Shown here: positions 16,361 through 23,001 of the stretch, piece by piece
Layout of the letters: every line of letters begins with the position of its first letter
Numbering within the stretch: position 1 is the stretch's first letter
NCBI GenBank assembly: GCA_900539155.1
Contig: UQBE01000020.1
Location: forward strand, 1-34,439
Reading direction: 5' to 3'
Length of the DNA stretch: 34,439 nucleotides
Origin: an uncultured Porphyromonas sp.
Lineage (GTDB): Bacteria > Bacteroidota > Bacteroidia > Bacteroidales > Porphyromonadaceae
Translations under genes and position numbers: made by a program
The notes under the pieces: model-generated
The model's input: only the letters and a program-made list of their open reading frames with translations
What the model was told of the DNA's origin: nothing
Databases searched by the model: none

Positions 16361-17263
16361 ATGACAAGCAAGAAGAACAAAGAGCATAAGGTAATAGGTC
16401 GCGGTCTAGACGCACTCCTCGGTGACGTTAGCAACTCATCCAGCATTAGCGAAGTGGATATCGAGCGCATCGCGCCCAACCCCGACCAGCCACGTAGCCA
16501 CTTTGACCCAGAGAGCCTCGAGGAGCTAGCAGCCTCCATACGAGCTCTCGGCATCGTGCAGCCCATCACCGTCCGTGAGTGCCCTGACGGTCGCTACCTC
16601 ATCATCTCAGGAGAGCGTCGCTGGAGAGCCTCCAAGATGGCGCACTTAACTTCCATCCCAGCCTACATCGTCAAGGCAAGCGACGAGCAGGTGGTCGAGA
16701 TGGCTCTCATCGAGAATATACAGCGAGAGGACCTTAATGCCATAGAAATCGCCCTAACTTACAAGCGTCTCCTGGAGCACTCTGAGGGAACACAGGAGGA
16801 GCTCGCGCAAAAGGTGGGCAAGACGCGCTCATCAATCAGCAACTACCTCCGTCTCCTCCGCCTGCCCGCAGAGGTCCAGCTAGGGCTTACTGAGAAGAAA
16901 ATAGACATGGGACACGCACGCGCCATCCTAAGTCTGACCGACCCAGCACAGCAGCTCAAGGTTTATCAGACGACGCTTGCCGAGAGTCTGAGCGTTAGAC
17001 AGGTAGAGACTTTGGTCAATGAGATGAAAGAACCCTCCGATGAAGCACCTCGCACGGGTCAGCGGAGCAGACAGCCACTCGCCAAGCTCGCCACAACAGG
17101 CACCGACTATGCGCCACTAGCCAAGCAGTTGAGTAGCTTCTTCGGCACCAAAGTCTCCTTGCGCTGTAAGGCGGGTGGTAAGGGAAGCATCACCATCCCC
17201 TTTAGCTCTGAAGAGCAGCTCATCGAGATTTGCTCGATTCTTGAGGGAGGCTCTAACCGCTAG
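16361..17263 (+). CDS. parB: Chromosome-partitioning protein ParB (Spo0J)
   Basis: This is a 300-residue CTP-dependent DNA clamp of the ParB family. The CTPase motif is ISGERRWRAS (about residues 82-91), then LIENIQREDLNAIE (107-120). A helix-turn-helix with TQEELAQKVGKTRSSISNYLRLLRLP (about 133-159) reads parS. A C-terminal dimerisation region follows. The frame also permits a TTG start at 16337, directly after the parA stop. The ATG at 16361 (MTSKKNKEHKVIGRGLDALL) gives the usual family N-terminus, so I use it. The window shows no perfect canonical parS (TGTTTCACGTGAAACA). The CCACGTGG arrays are the nearest ACGT-centred candidates. Confidence 0.95.
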   Translation: MTSKKNKEHKVIGRGLDALLGDVSNSSSISEVDIERIAPNPDQPRSHFDPESLEELAASIRALGIVQPITVRECPDGRYLIISGERRWRASKMAHLTSIPAYIVKASDEQVVEMALIENIQREDLNAIEIALTYKRLLEHSEGTQEELAQKVGKTRSSISNYLRLLRLPAEVQLGLTEKKIDMGHARAILSLTDPAQQLKVYQTTLAESLSVRQVETLVNEMKEPSDEAPRTGQRSRQPLAKLATTGTDYAPLAKQLSSFFGTKVSLRCKAGGKGSITIPFSSEEQLIEICSILEGGSNR

Positions 17264-17294
17264 TCACCGCCCACCCATTATTCCTCTCTGCGAG

Positions 17295-18164
17295 ATGCAC
17301 CGCACGATGCCGACACGTACACTGCTCATCCTCCTCGTGAACTGCACTATAGCTTGCTGTAGCGCAAGGTCGCTCTTCGCTAGCTCTCTCGTGGTTGCAC
17401 TAGATACGGTCGCTCTCTCCGCGGCTACCGATACACTCTCGGCAACTATGCCCGCAGATAGCACCATAGCCGTGCAGGCTGGTGACGAAGCTTCTCTGGC
17501 TGACTCTGCTACTTCCGCCACTTCCGTCGCATCGGCCGAGACAGAGCCCCCTACGGCTGGCAACTCTGTGGCAACCCCTACGCAGCAGAGTGCCAAAGCT
17601 CCAGACAAAACCAAGGTTGGTTCGGGAGAACTGCCTTTTGTCAAGCAAATGACACACTGGTTCACCCGCTACCCCAATTCCAGCGTAGCACTCATCTGCT
17701 CCATCGTCCCAGGAGGTGGTCAGCTTTACAATCAGAGATATTGGAAAATCCCTATCGTCCTCTCCGCCATGACTGCGGGGCTATATGCCGTTACTTGGAA
17801 TCAACGTCTTTATCGGGAGTACCACACCGCTTACGCAGATCTCTTGAGTGAGCACCCCCTTGAGCATACTTCGTGGCAAGCCTTCATACCCGCCAATGCA
17901 GATCCCAGCAAGTATGTGACCGACGGTAACCTGCGCTCGCGACTGGAGCGCGGATCCAAGCAATACAAAGAGAGCAGAGATCTGAGCGTAGTCCTCACAG
18001 TCGCGCTCTATCTTCTCTCAGCTCTGGACGCTTATGTGGACGCAGAGCTCTATTACTTCGACGTATCTCCCCGACTTACTATAGATATGGGCGAGGGGCT
18101 ACGCGACAAATCATCAGGCCCTCGACCTCAAAGCGTGATGGTCGGTGCTACGGTCCGCTTCTAG
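17295..18164 (+). CDS. DUF5683-family protein
   Basis: The protein has a signal-like N-terminus (TRTLLILLVNCTIACCSARSLFA), a low-complexity Ala/Ser/Thr-rich linker to about residue 110, then the conserved part. That part includes SVALICSIVPGGGQLYNQRYWKIPIVLSAM, a glycine-rich turn plus membrane segment, and SVVLTVALYLLSALDAYVDAEL. This pattern fits DUF5683, which in Bacteroidales sits between parB and a lytic transglycosylase gene exactly as here. Function is unknown. The open frame extends upstream into parB, but the ATG at 17295 (or 17307) gives the signal peptide, so I start there, 31 bases after parB. Confidence 0.8.
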   Translation: MHRTMPTRTLLILLVNCTIACCSARSLFASSLVVALDTVALSAATDTLSATMPADSTIAVQAGDEASLADSATSATSVASAETEPPTAGNSVATPTQQSAKAPDKTKVGSGELPFVKQMTHWFTRYPNSSVALICSIVPGGGQLYNQRYWKIPIVLSAMTAGLYAVTWNQRLYREYHTAYADLLSEHPLEHTSWQAFIPANADPSKYVTDGNLRSRLERGSKQYKESRDLSVVLTVALYLLSALDAYVDAELYYFDVSPRLTIDMGEGLRDKSSGPRPQSVMVGATVRF

Positions 18165-18202
18165 AGCGAGATGGAGCGACCCTTTTTAGATAGAAGAACT
18201 TT

Positions 18203-19564
18203 ATGAAGAGACTCCCACTACGACATACCGGCTTCAGATGGCTTGCGCTTCTCCTCGTGAGTTGTTTGCCAAGCATCCTAGGCGCCACTCCGATATATAG
18301 TCCACAGGACAGTGTAGACACCGAAGGAGCCATCGAGTTAGACGCCACAAAAGCGCGTCAAGAGCTACAGGGATACCTACCCAAGAGCCTAGACACAGAC
18401 CTGGCGCTACTCATGGAGACGTGGCGCTCGGGCTACGCTACGCAGCAACGCTTTGAAGTGCCGTGCGGTTCCTTCAGAGGCGAGGACATCCGCTCCCTGA
18501 GCGACTCCGTACTCATCTCTCGCCTCAAAGCGCTCCCCACCGTCATCCCCATCCCGTACAACGCCATGGTCAAGGAGGGCATTGCTACCTACATCTCCGA
18601 CCGTCCCAAGCTCATCCGAGTCATCCTCGCGCTGGGAGATTACTACTTCCCTATTATGGAGGAAATCTTCGACCGCAACGGGCTTCCCGTCGAGCTCGTC
18701 TACCTGACCGTCGTCGAGTCAGCGCTCAACCCCTTTGCCGTGTCGCCCGTGGGAGCCTCGGGACTCTGGCAGTTTATGCTCCCCACAGGGCGCAGTATGG
18801 GACTGACGGTCAATAGTCTCGTCGATGAGCGACTAGATGTCTACAAAAGCACAGAAGCTGCCGCGCGCTACCTCAAGCAATTATACAGTCTCTTCGACAA
18901 TTGGCTCCTAGCTATAGCTGCGTACAACTGCGGTCCTGGAAATGTCTCCAAAGCTATCAGACGCTCGGGCGGACAGACCACTTTCTGGGGCGTCTACCCC
19001 TACCTCCCCCGTGAGACGCGTAACTATATACCGCTCTTCATCGGCGCATACTACGCTTGCTATTACCACAACGAGCACAACATCTGTCCGCAGGCGCAGA
19101 CGATGCCCTTAGCGACCGACACGCTCGCCGTGCAGATACCGCTCACCTTCGCTCAGATATCGCAGAGCACAGGTGTGCCAATGCAGCAGATTCGCACGCT
19201 CAATCCGCAGTACAAGCGTGGAGTCATACCCGCTGCTGGCTCCATACCATATACCATACGACTCCCCCTCGAGGGCATCTCTCGTCTAGATGATGCGCTC
19301 ATCAACCTACGACGTAACCATCAGGAGAAGCTCTCTGAGCAGATAGCCGAAGCGCAAAAAGAAATCCAGCAAGCCCCAGCCTCCACGCACAAGAGCAAAG
19401 CGACCAAGGGAAGCTACAGGACTTATAAGGTGCGACGTGGTGATACACTCTCCAAGATAGCCAAGAAGCATGGCGTCTCCGTGGCTGCTCTCAAGCGCGC
19501 CAATGGGCTCAAGGGGCGCAACCCTCGCATACATCCCGGACAGCGACTCAAGATTCCTAAATAA
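18203..19564 (+). CDS. MltD-like membrane-bound lytic murein transglycosylase with LysM
   Basis: This 453-residue exported protein starts with a signal sequence (FRWLALLLVSCLPSILGA). The SLT domain has ELVYLTVVESALNPFAVSP with catalytic Glu172, GASGLWQFM, and AIAAYNCGPGNV. A weaker LysM-like segment lies near residues 300-350. A clear C-terminal LysM (YKVRRGDTLSKIAKKHGVSV ... PGQRLKIPK) binds peptidoglycan. It cleaves the glycan strand to 1,6-anhydro-muropeptides in the periplasm. No clear lipobox cysteine fits, so it may be soluble periplasmic rather than lipidated. It follows the DUF5683 gene by 38 bases. Confidence 0.9.
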   Translation: MKRLPLRHTGFRWLALLLVSCLPSILGATPIYSPQDSVDTEGAIELDATKARQELQGYLPKSLDTDLALLMETWRSGYATQQRFEVPCGSFRGEDIRSLSDSVLISRLKALPTVIPIPYNAMVKEGIATYISDRPKLIRVILALGDYYFPIMEEIFDRNGLPVELVYLTVVESALNPFAVSPVGASGLWQFMLPTGRSMGLTVNSLVDERLDVYKSTEAAARYLKQLYSLFDNWLLAIAAYNCGPGNVSKAIRRSGGQTTFWGVYPYLPRETRNYIPLFIGAYYACYYHNEHNICPQAQTMPLATDTLAVQIPLTFAQISQSTGVPMQQIRTLNPQYKRGVIPAAGSIPYTIRLPLEGISRLDDALINLRRNHQEKLSEQIAEAQKEIQQAPASTHKSKATKGSYRTYKVRRGDTLSKIAKKHGVSVAALKRANGLKGRNPRIHPGQRLKIPK

Positions 19565-19591
19565 CTCTAACCTCTAACCTCTAACCTCTAG
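19565..19591 (+). repeat. CTCTAAC heptamer tandem repeat
   Basis: Three exact CTCTAAC units and a fourth partial unit (CTCTAG) fill the gap between the transglycosylase stop and the thioesterase ATG. The same heptamer recurs at 21255-21272 next to array copy 2. No function is evident. Confidence 0.8.
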
Positions 19592-19592
19592 C

Positions 19593-20066
19593 ATGCTCGC
19601 TATCCAGGACCTATACGCTCCCGACTACAGTCACTGCTGGGGCTGTGGAGCTGCGCATCCTTACGGACTGCACCTCAAGAGCTACCTCAGCGAAGACCTG
19701 ACATACTGCTACTGTCATCATACCCCTGCAGCGCTCTACACAGGCGGAGTCCCAGACAATCTCTACGGGGGCTTCATTGCTATGCTCTTTGATTGCCACG
19801 GTACGGCGGCTGCAGCTGCACTCTACCTCGTGGCACTGGGAGAGCCCCTCACGGCAGAGCACTTGCAGCGCTTCATCACAGCACATCTAGAGGTGGACTA
19901 TCTAGCACCCACGCCTATGGGTGTCGAGCTAGAGGTGCGTGCTTATCCCGAGGAGGTGACCAATCGCAAGGTCATCCTGACGCTAGAGCTCCTCACAGGT
20001 GAGCGCATCACGGCACGAGGCAAGATGGTCGCTGTCAAGCATCGTCGCCCCACATCTAGCGCATAA
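19593..20066 (+). CDS. PaaI-family hotdog-fold thioesterase
   Basis: This 157-residue single hotdog domain has HCWGCGAAHPYGLHLKSY at the N-terminus, a motif of PaaI/YbgC-like acyl-CoA thioesterases. GVPDNLYGGFIAMLFDCHGTAAA, the central helix region with the acidic catalytic position, follows, and VDYLAPTPMGVELEVRA forms later strands. Substrate unknown. Start at 19593 directly follows the heptamer repeat. It is the last gene before a terminator at 20165-20210. Confidence 0.82.
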   Translation: MLAIQDLYAPDYSHCWGCGAAHPYGLHLKSYLSEDLTYCYCHHTPAALYTGGVPDNLYGGFIAMLFDCHGTAAAAALYLVALGEPLTAEHLQRFITAHLEVDYLAPTPMGVELEVRAYPEEVTNRKVILTLELLTGERITARGKMVAVKHRRPTSSA

Positions 20067-20164
20067 AGCTGGAGCCCTGAGCAGACCGCCCGTCTAGTTC
20101 GTGCGGCTGATAGCTCATACCGTAGCAATATAATACTGTTGCAAAGTCAACAGTCTCAATATGA

Positions 20165-20210
20165 AAGCAGGCTCTCTGGTCATACACCAGGGAGCCTGCT
20201 TGCTGTTTTT
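20165..20210 (+). terminator. Terminator of the parAB-thioesterase gene cluster
   Basis: The 16-base arms at 20165-20180 and 20186-20201 pair with a single G-U, around loop CATAC, followed by GCTGTTTTT. It is a textbook rho-independent terminator for the plus strand. It could also serve the convergent barrel gene. Confidence 0.88.
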
Positions 20211-20275
20211 ACCACTTAGTTCTACCCCGCGCGGGGGAAGCTATGGTGGTGTAAGTTTGGTTCGTGCGCTCTAAA

Positions 20276-20977
20276 TTAGAAGCGGTAGCCGAGACCTACG
20301 TAGAAGTTCATGTTGTTAACCTTTGTCTTAGGCGTCTCGATGTTAGAAGTGTTGAGCAGACCATACTCGAAGCCGAGGTTAACGCCAAACTGACGATACT
20401 CAAAGGCAGCCTGCATACCGACACCTAGGTCAAAAGGCTTGAGCGTAGCGGGGATAGTTACGCCGGCAACCTTCCCCTCCTTGTATGGGTTGTTGTCATT
20501 CTTGTTGAGCTCGTCGACAATGCCCTTTGCAGCACCAGCAACGAGACCCTCACCACTTGCCTTGTAGACATTCTTGCCTAGGAATCCGTAAGAGAACCAA
20601 GGACCAGCCTGGATAGAGACAGCCATATCAGGAGCGATAGCTGCGCGATAACCTACGTGTACAGGTATCTCAACGTTGTGGAGCCAGAGCGTAGAATTAA
20701 CCTTAGTTCCAGCGACTGCTACACCCTCGTTCTTAGCACCGCGGCTGAGGAAGTAGAGACCTGGGTTGATGTAGAAGCCATCAGCAAAGCCGAACTCAGC
20801 ACCTACACCAGCGCGGTAGCCGACCATCATCTTGCCGTCTGTGGAGTTATCACCGACCTTAGTTGTTTGGTTAGCGAAGTTAGCACCAGCCTCTACCTTG
20901 ATAGTGGGGCGCATCTGAGCTGTAGCTAGCGTAGTAGCTGCTAGCAGCGTGACGAGTGATAGAATTACTTTCTTCAT
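20276..20977 (-). CDS. Small outer-membrane beta-barrel protein (porin family)
   Basis: This 233-residue protein has a signal peptide (MKKVILSLVTLLAATTLATAQ) and a mature part made of alternating amphipathic strands. It ends in VGLGYRF, the C-terminal aromatic typical of barrels sorted by the BAM machinery. It fits the PF13568-type outer-membrane beta-barrel group common in Bacteroidetes. Role unknown, possibly a structural or immunogenic surface protein. It has a perfect promoter at 21087-21116 and a leader of about 100 bases. Confidence 0.82.
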   Translation of the reverse strand: MKKVILSLVTLLAATTLATAQMRPTIKVEAGANFANQTTKVGDNSTDGKMMVGYRAGVGAEFGFADGFYINPGLYFLSRGAKNEGVAVAGTKVNSTLWLHNVEIPVHVGYRAAIAPDMAVSIQAGPWFSYGFLGKNVYKASGEGLVAGAAKGIVDELNKNDNNPYKEGKVAGVTIPATLKPFDLGVGMQAAFEYRQFGVNLGFEYGLLNTSNIETPKTKVNNMNFYVGLGYRF

Positions 20978-21086
20978 TGTTAATTAATTATTAGTGAGTT
21001 TGTTAGTTAGTTTCTGATGAGTGGTGGTACTCCGCATCGCCTGCTAGGTACGCTTACCGAGCCATTTGGGAGCACCTTTCCAATGG

Positions 21087-21116
21087 CAAATATACAGAAA
21101 AACCATTACAGTGCAA
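21087..21116 (-). promoter_or_regulatory. Promoter of the outer-membrane barrel gene
   Basis: On the minus strand TTG (21114-21116), a 19-base spacer and TATATTTG (21087-21094) exactly match the Bacteroidetes consensus. Confidence 0.75.
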
Positions 21117-21254
21117 GTAACCGCTCCGATAGACGGTGCGCCTTCCTACGGAAGAGGTCCTCGATACTTGTTAAAGAATCAGCAAATTCTTGCTGAGTTG
21201 AGTGATGATTCTGCCCTTGCGGAATAGTCATTTGACTTTTATAATGTGTCCGCC

Positions 21255-21272
21255 CTAACCTCTAACCTCTAA
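21255..21272 (+). repeat. CTAACCT heptamer repeat beside array copy 2
   Basis: CTAACCT, CTAACCT and CTAA lie in tandem, the same heptamer as at 19565-19591 in shifted phase. It is 23 bases before array copy 2. Confidence 0.7.
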
Positions 21273-21295
21273 TTAACGGGGAATTTCGTCCGATT

Positions 21296-21526
21296 CCCTC
21301 CTTTCTCGAATATCCACGTGGAAAATCTCAAATCTCCACGTGGATATTTTTTATTTTCCACGTGGGCGTGATTCATTTCCTCCGAAGTTTCATTTAATTC
21401 CTCCGAAGAATTTTTTCTTCCCCACGTGGAGAATAAAAATTCTCCACGTGGGGATTTCGAAATATCCACGTGGAAATCCTTTTTCCCCGACATAATGCCG
21501 TTGTCGATATGTAATCGGGTCTAAAT
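21296..21526 (-). repeat. CCACGTGG array element, copy 2 (inverted)
   Basis: This is the reverse-oriented partner of 12450-12679. Palindromes start at 21314, 21336, 21358, 21422, 21444 and 21466, again spaced 22, 22, 64, 22, 22. All twelve palindromes of the two copies are intact, while other positions differ, for example TTCCTC against TTCTTC in the centre and ATTTTCC against ATTCTCC. Similarity fades outward but is still visible to ATTTAGACCC. A 74-codon frame (21269-21493, minus strand, ATG start) encodes nearly the same peptide as copy 1. Confidence 0.85.
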
Positions 21527-21559
21527 TATTGTGAGACTTTTGCAACAGTTGACGGGGAT

Positions 21560-21585
21560 GGGCGCACGGACCGTTGTGCCCCTAC
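21560..21585 (-). repeat. Possible REP-like remnant
   Basis: On the minus strand this reads GTAGGGGC ... TCCGTGCGCCC, recalling the ends of the 80-base palindromes around the transposase gene at 33476-34439. GGGCGCAC and GTGCCC can also pair here. The likeness is partial. Confidence 0.3.
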
Positions 21586-21642
21586 AGGTCGTTACTCGTT
21601 ATGGGGGAGCGGACGTATGGACGAGGGCTGTTAAATTATTCG

Positions 21643-21650
21643 TACCTTTG
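21643..21650 (+). promoter_or_regulatory. -7 promoter element upstream of the cobalamin riboswitch
   Basis: TACCTTTG matches TAnnTTTG and would start transcription near 21656, just at the 5' edge of the riboswitch. The -33 TTG is not evident. Confidence 0.5.
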
Positions 21651-21659
21651 CCGGGTAAC

Positions 21660-21856
21660 TATGAGTAGTGGTGCATCAGCTTGTGAGCAATGAGCGATGC
21701 AAGAGGGAAGTCCAGTGAGAGTCTGGCGCAGTGCCCGCTACTGTATTCCCCCCATCTATTGTAGAGCCTATCGCAAGATGACTACGAGCCACTGTCTGAC
21801 AGAGGTCAGGTGGGAAGGCGGTGATAGGCTTGGGGTAAGTCAGGAGACCTGCCACT
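21660..21856 (+). promoter_or_regulatory. Cobalamin (AdoCbl-type) riboswitch
   Basis: The conserved core is present in order. GGTGCATC lies near 21669, then AGAGGGAAGTCCAGTGAGAG near 21702. GCGCAGTGCCCGCTACTGT follows at 21726-21744, and the B12 box AAGTCAGGAGACCTGCC at 21837-21853. Between them lies a variable arm closed around GTAGAGCCTATCGC/GGTGATAGGC. A hairpin GTACGCT/AGCGTAC at 21881-21902 downstream may belong to the expression platform. It lacks a T run, so translational control is more likely than termination. It stands before the CbiK-TonB-DUF4374-PepSY-corrin gene cluster, so B12 abundance should lower expression of at least the first genes. Confidence 0.92.
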
Positions 21857-21911
21857 ACACGTAACTTAGTATATAATTGTGTACGCTCGGTGGCAAGCGT
21901 ACCTTAATGCT

Positions 21912-22022
21912 ATGTCAGTCTATTTAGATGCATATCTCTCGGGATGCGCTGCGCTCGCAGGCGTGGTGCTGTGGTATTGCTGTGCCTGTGGGGTAGCTGA
22001 CGAAGCTGACCGAGCATCTTAA
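21912..22022 (+). CDS. Possible 36-residue membrane peptide between riboswitch and cbiK
   Basis: ATG at 21912 opens a 36-codon frame ending at TAA 22020-22022. It has a hydrophobic, cysteine-containing core GCAALAGVVLWYCCACGV and an acidic tail, ending 15 bases before cbiK. It might be a small membrane protein or a leader peptide that couples riboswitch state to cbiK translation. A chance frame in a structured leader is equally possible. Confidence 0.3.
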   Translation: MSVYLDAYLSGCAALAGVVLWYCCACGVADEADRAS

Positions 22023-22037
22023 AGCAAGAACAACCAG

Positions 22038-22997
22038 ATGATGCAACGAATCTCTCGCATACTCCTATTATATATGACACTACTCCTCGGCGGGCTGTCG
22101 CTCCAGGCGGGCAATAAGGTCTTCGAGACTGACTCGCTCTTTGCAGGGATGGGGCCTAATGACAAAGGGGCTATCCTCGTGGTTCACTTCGGCACAACGC
22201 ACGACGATACCCGTCGGGTCACGCTCGATGCGATCAATGAGCGCATAGCGACAGCCCATCCTGAGCTAGAGGTTCGCCAGGCGTATAGCTCTCGTATCGT
22301 ACGCAAGCGTCTAGCTGCGCGAGGGATAGAGATTCCCACGCCTGGAGAAGCACTCAAGGCACTAGCGAGTGAGGGCTTTACCCATCTGCTGGTGGTCTCG
22401 ACGACAATCGTTGATGGGGTAGAGATGGAGTCGCTATCCTATGAGGTGGCTCACCAGCAGCAACTCTTTAAGAAGATTAGGTTGGTGACCCCACTACTCT
22501 TCTACGAGAGCGACTACAAGGACTTGGTCTCCATTATGACGGCTCACCTCGATCCAGAGGTGGCTTACCTCTGGGTGGGGCACGGCACCTACGATAGTGC
22601 TACGGCTCAGTATGCGATGCTGGACCACTATTTACAAAACCACGGCTATGGTCAAGTGATTGTGGGCTGTGTGGAGGGCTATCCTTACTACGAGGAGGCG
22701 CTGAAGCGTCTACGTGCTACGGGCCTCAAGCGAGTCTGTCTACAGCCGCTGATGATCGTAGCAGGCGAGCACGCTAAGGAGGATATGCTCCAAGAGTGGC
22801 AACCCCAGTTAGAGGCTCTCGGATATGAGGTCGAGAGCGTGGTGCGTGGCTTGGGCGAGCTTCCGGAGGTACAGGAGATGATCTTGAGAAAGGTCGACTT
22901 CTTTATGACACATCATCGCCTCTCCATTATGGACAAAAAAGCGATCTACGAGGAGACGGGCGAGAAGCTTCACAAGTCTGACTCTATAGCTCAGTAA
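22038..22997 (+). CDS. cbiK: Exported CbiK-type sirohydrochlorin cobaltochelatase
   Basis: This 319-residue class II chelatase of the CbiK family has HFGTTHDDTR near residue 50, GHGTYDS with His182, VEGYP with Glu213 and AGEHAKEDM with His245. The His-Glu-His spacing matches the metal-binding and catalytic residues of Salmonella CbiK (His145, Glu175, His207). CbiK inserts cobalt into sirohydrochlorin in anaerobic B12 synthesis. The protein begins with a clear signal peptide (RILLLYMTLLLGGLSLQA) and no lipobox, so it is predicted to be periplasmic. The heme-binding lipoprotein IhtB of P. gingivalis is also CbiK-related, so a tetrapyrrole-handling role outside synthesis is a real alternative. 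The TonB receptor gene begins 4 bases downstream. Confidence 0.88.
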   Translation: MMQRISRILLLYMTLLLGGLSLQAGNKVFETDSLFAGMGPNDKGAILVVHFGTTHDDTRRVTLDAINERIATAHPELEVRQAYSSRIVRKRLAARGIEIPTPGEALKALASEGFTHLLVVSTTIVDGVEMESLSYEVAHQQQLFKKIRLVTPLLFYESDYKDLVSIMTAHLDPEVAYLWVGHGTYDSATAQYAMLDHYLQNHGYGQVIVGCVEGYPYYEEALKRLRATGLKRVCLQPLMIVAGEHAKEDMLQEWQPQLEALGYEVESVVRGLGELPEVQEMILRKVDFFMTHHRLSIMDKKAIYEETGEKLHKSDSIAQ

Positions 22998-23001
22998 ACC
23001 G

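Noticed and set aside
20220..20240. CCCCGCGCGGGG palindrome as a terminator of the barrel gene
   Set aside because: It is short with no loop and no T run; the stronger hairpin at 20165-20201 explains termination here.
12450..21526. The two inverted array copies as ends of a composite transposon
   Set aside because: The 8.6 kb between them holds core genes (rpmF, parAB, mltD-like) in a normal Bacteroidales order and no transposase; the copies also carry no target-site duplication that I can see.
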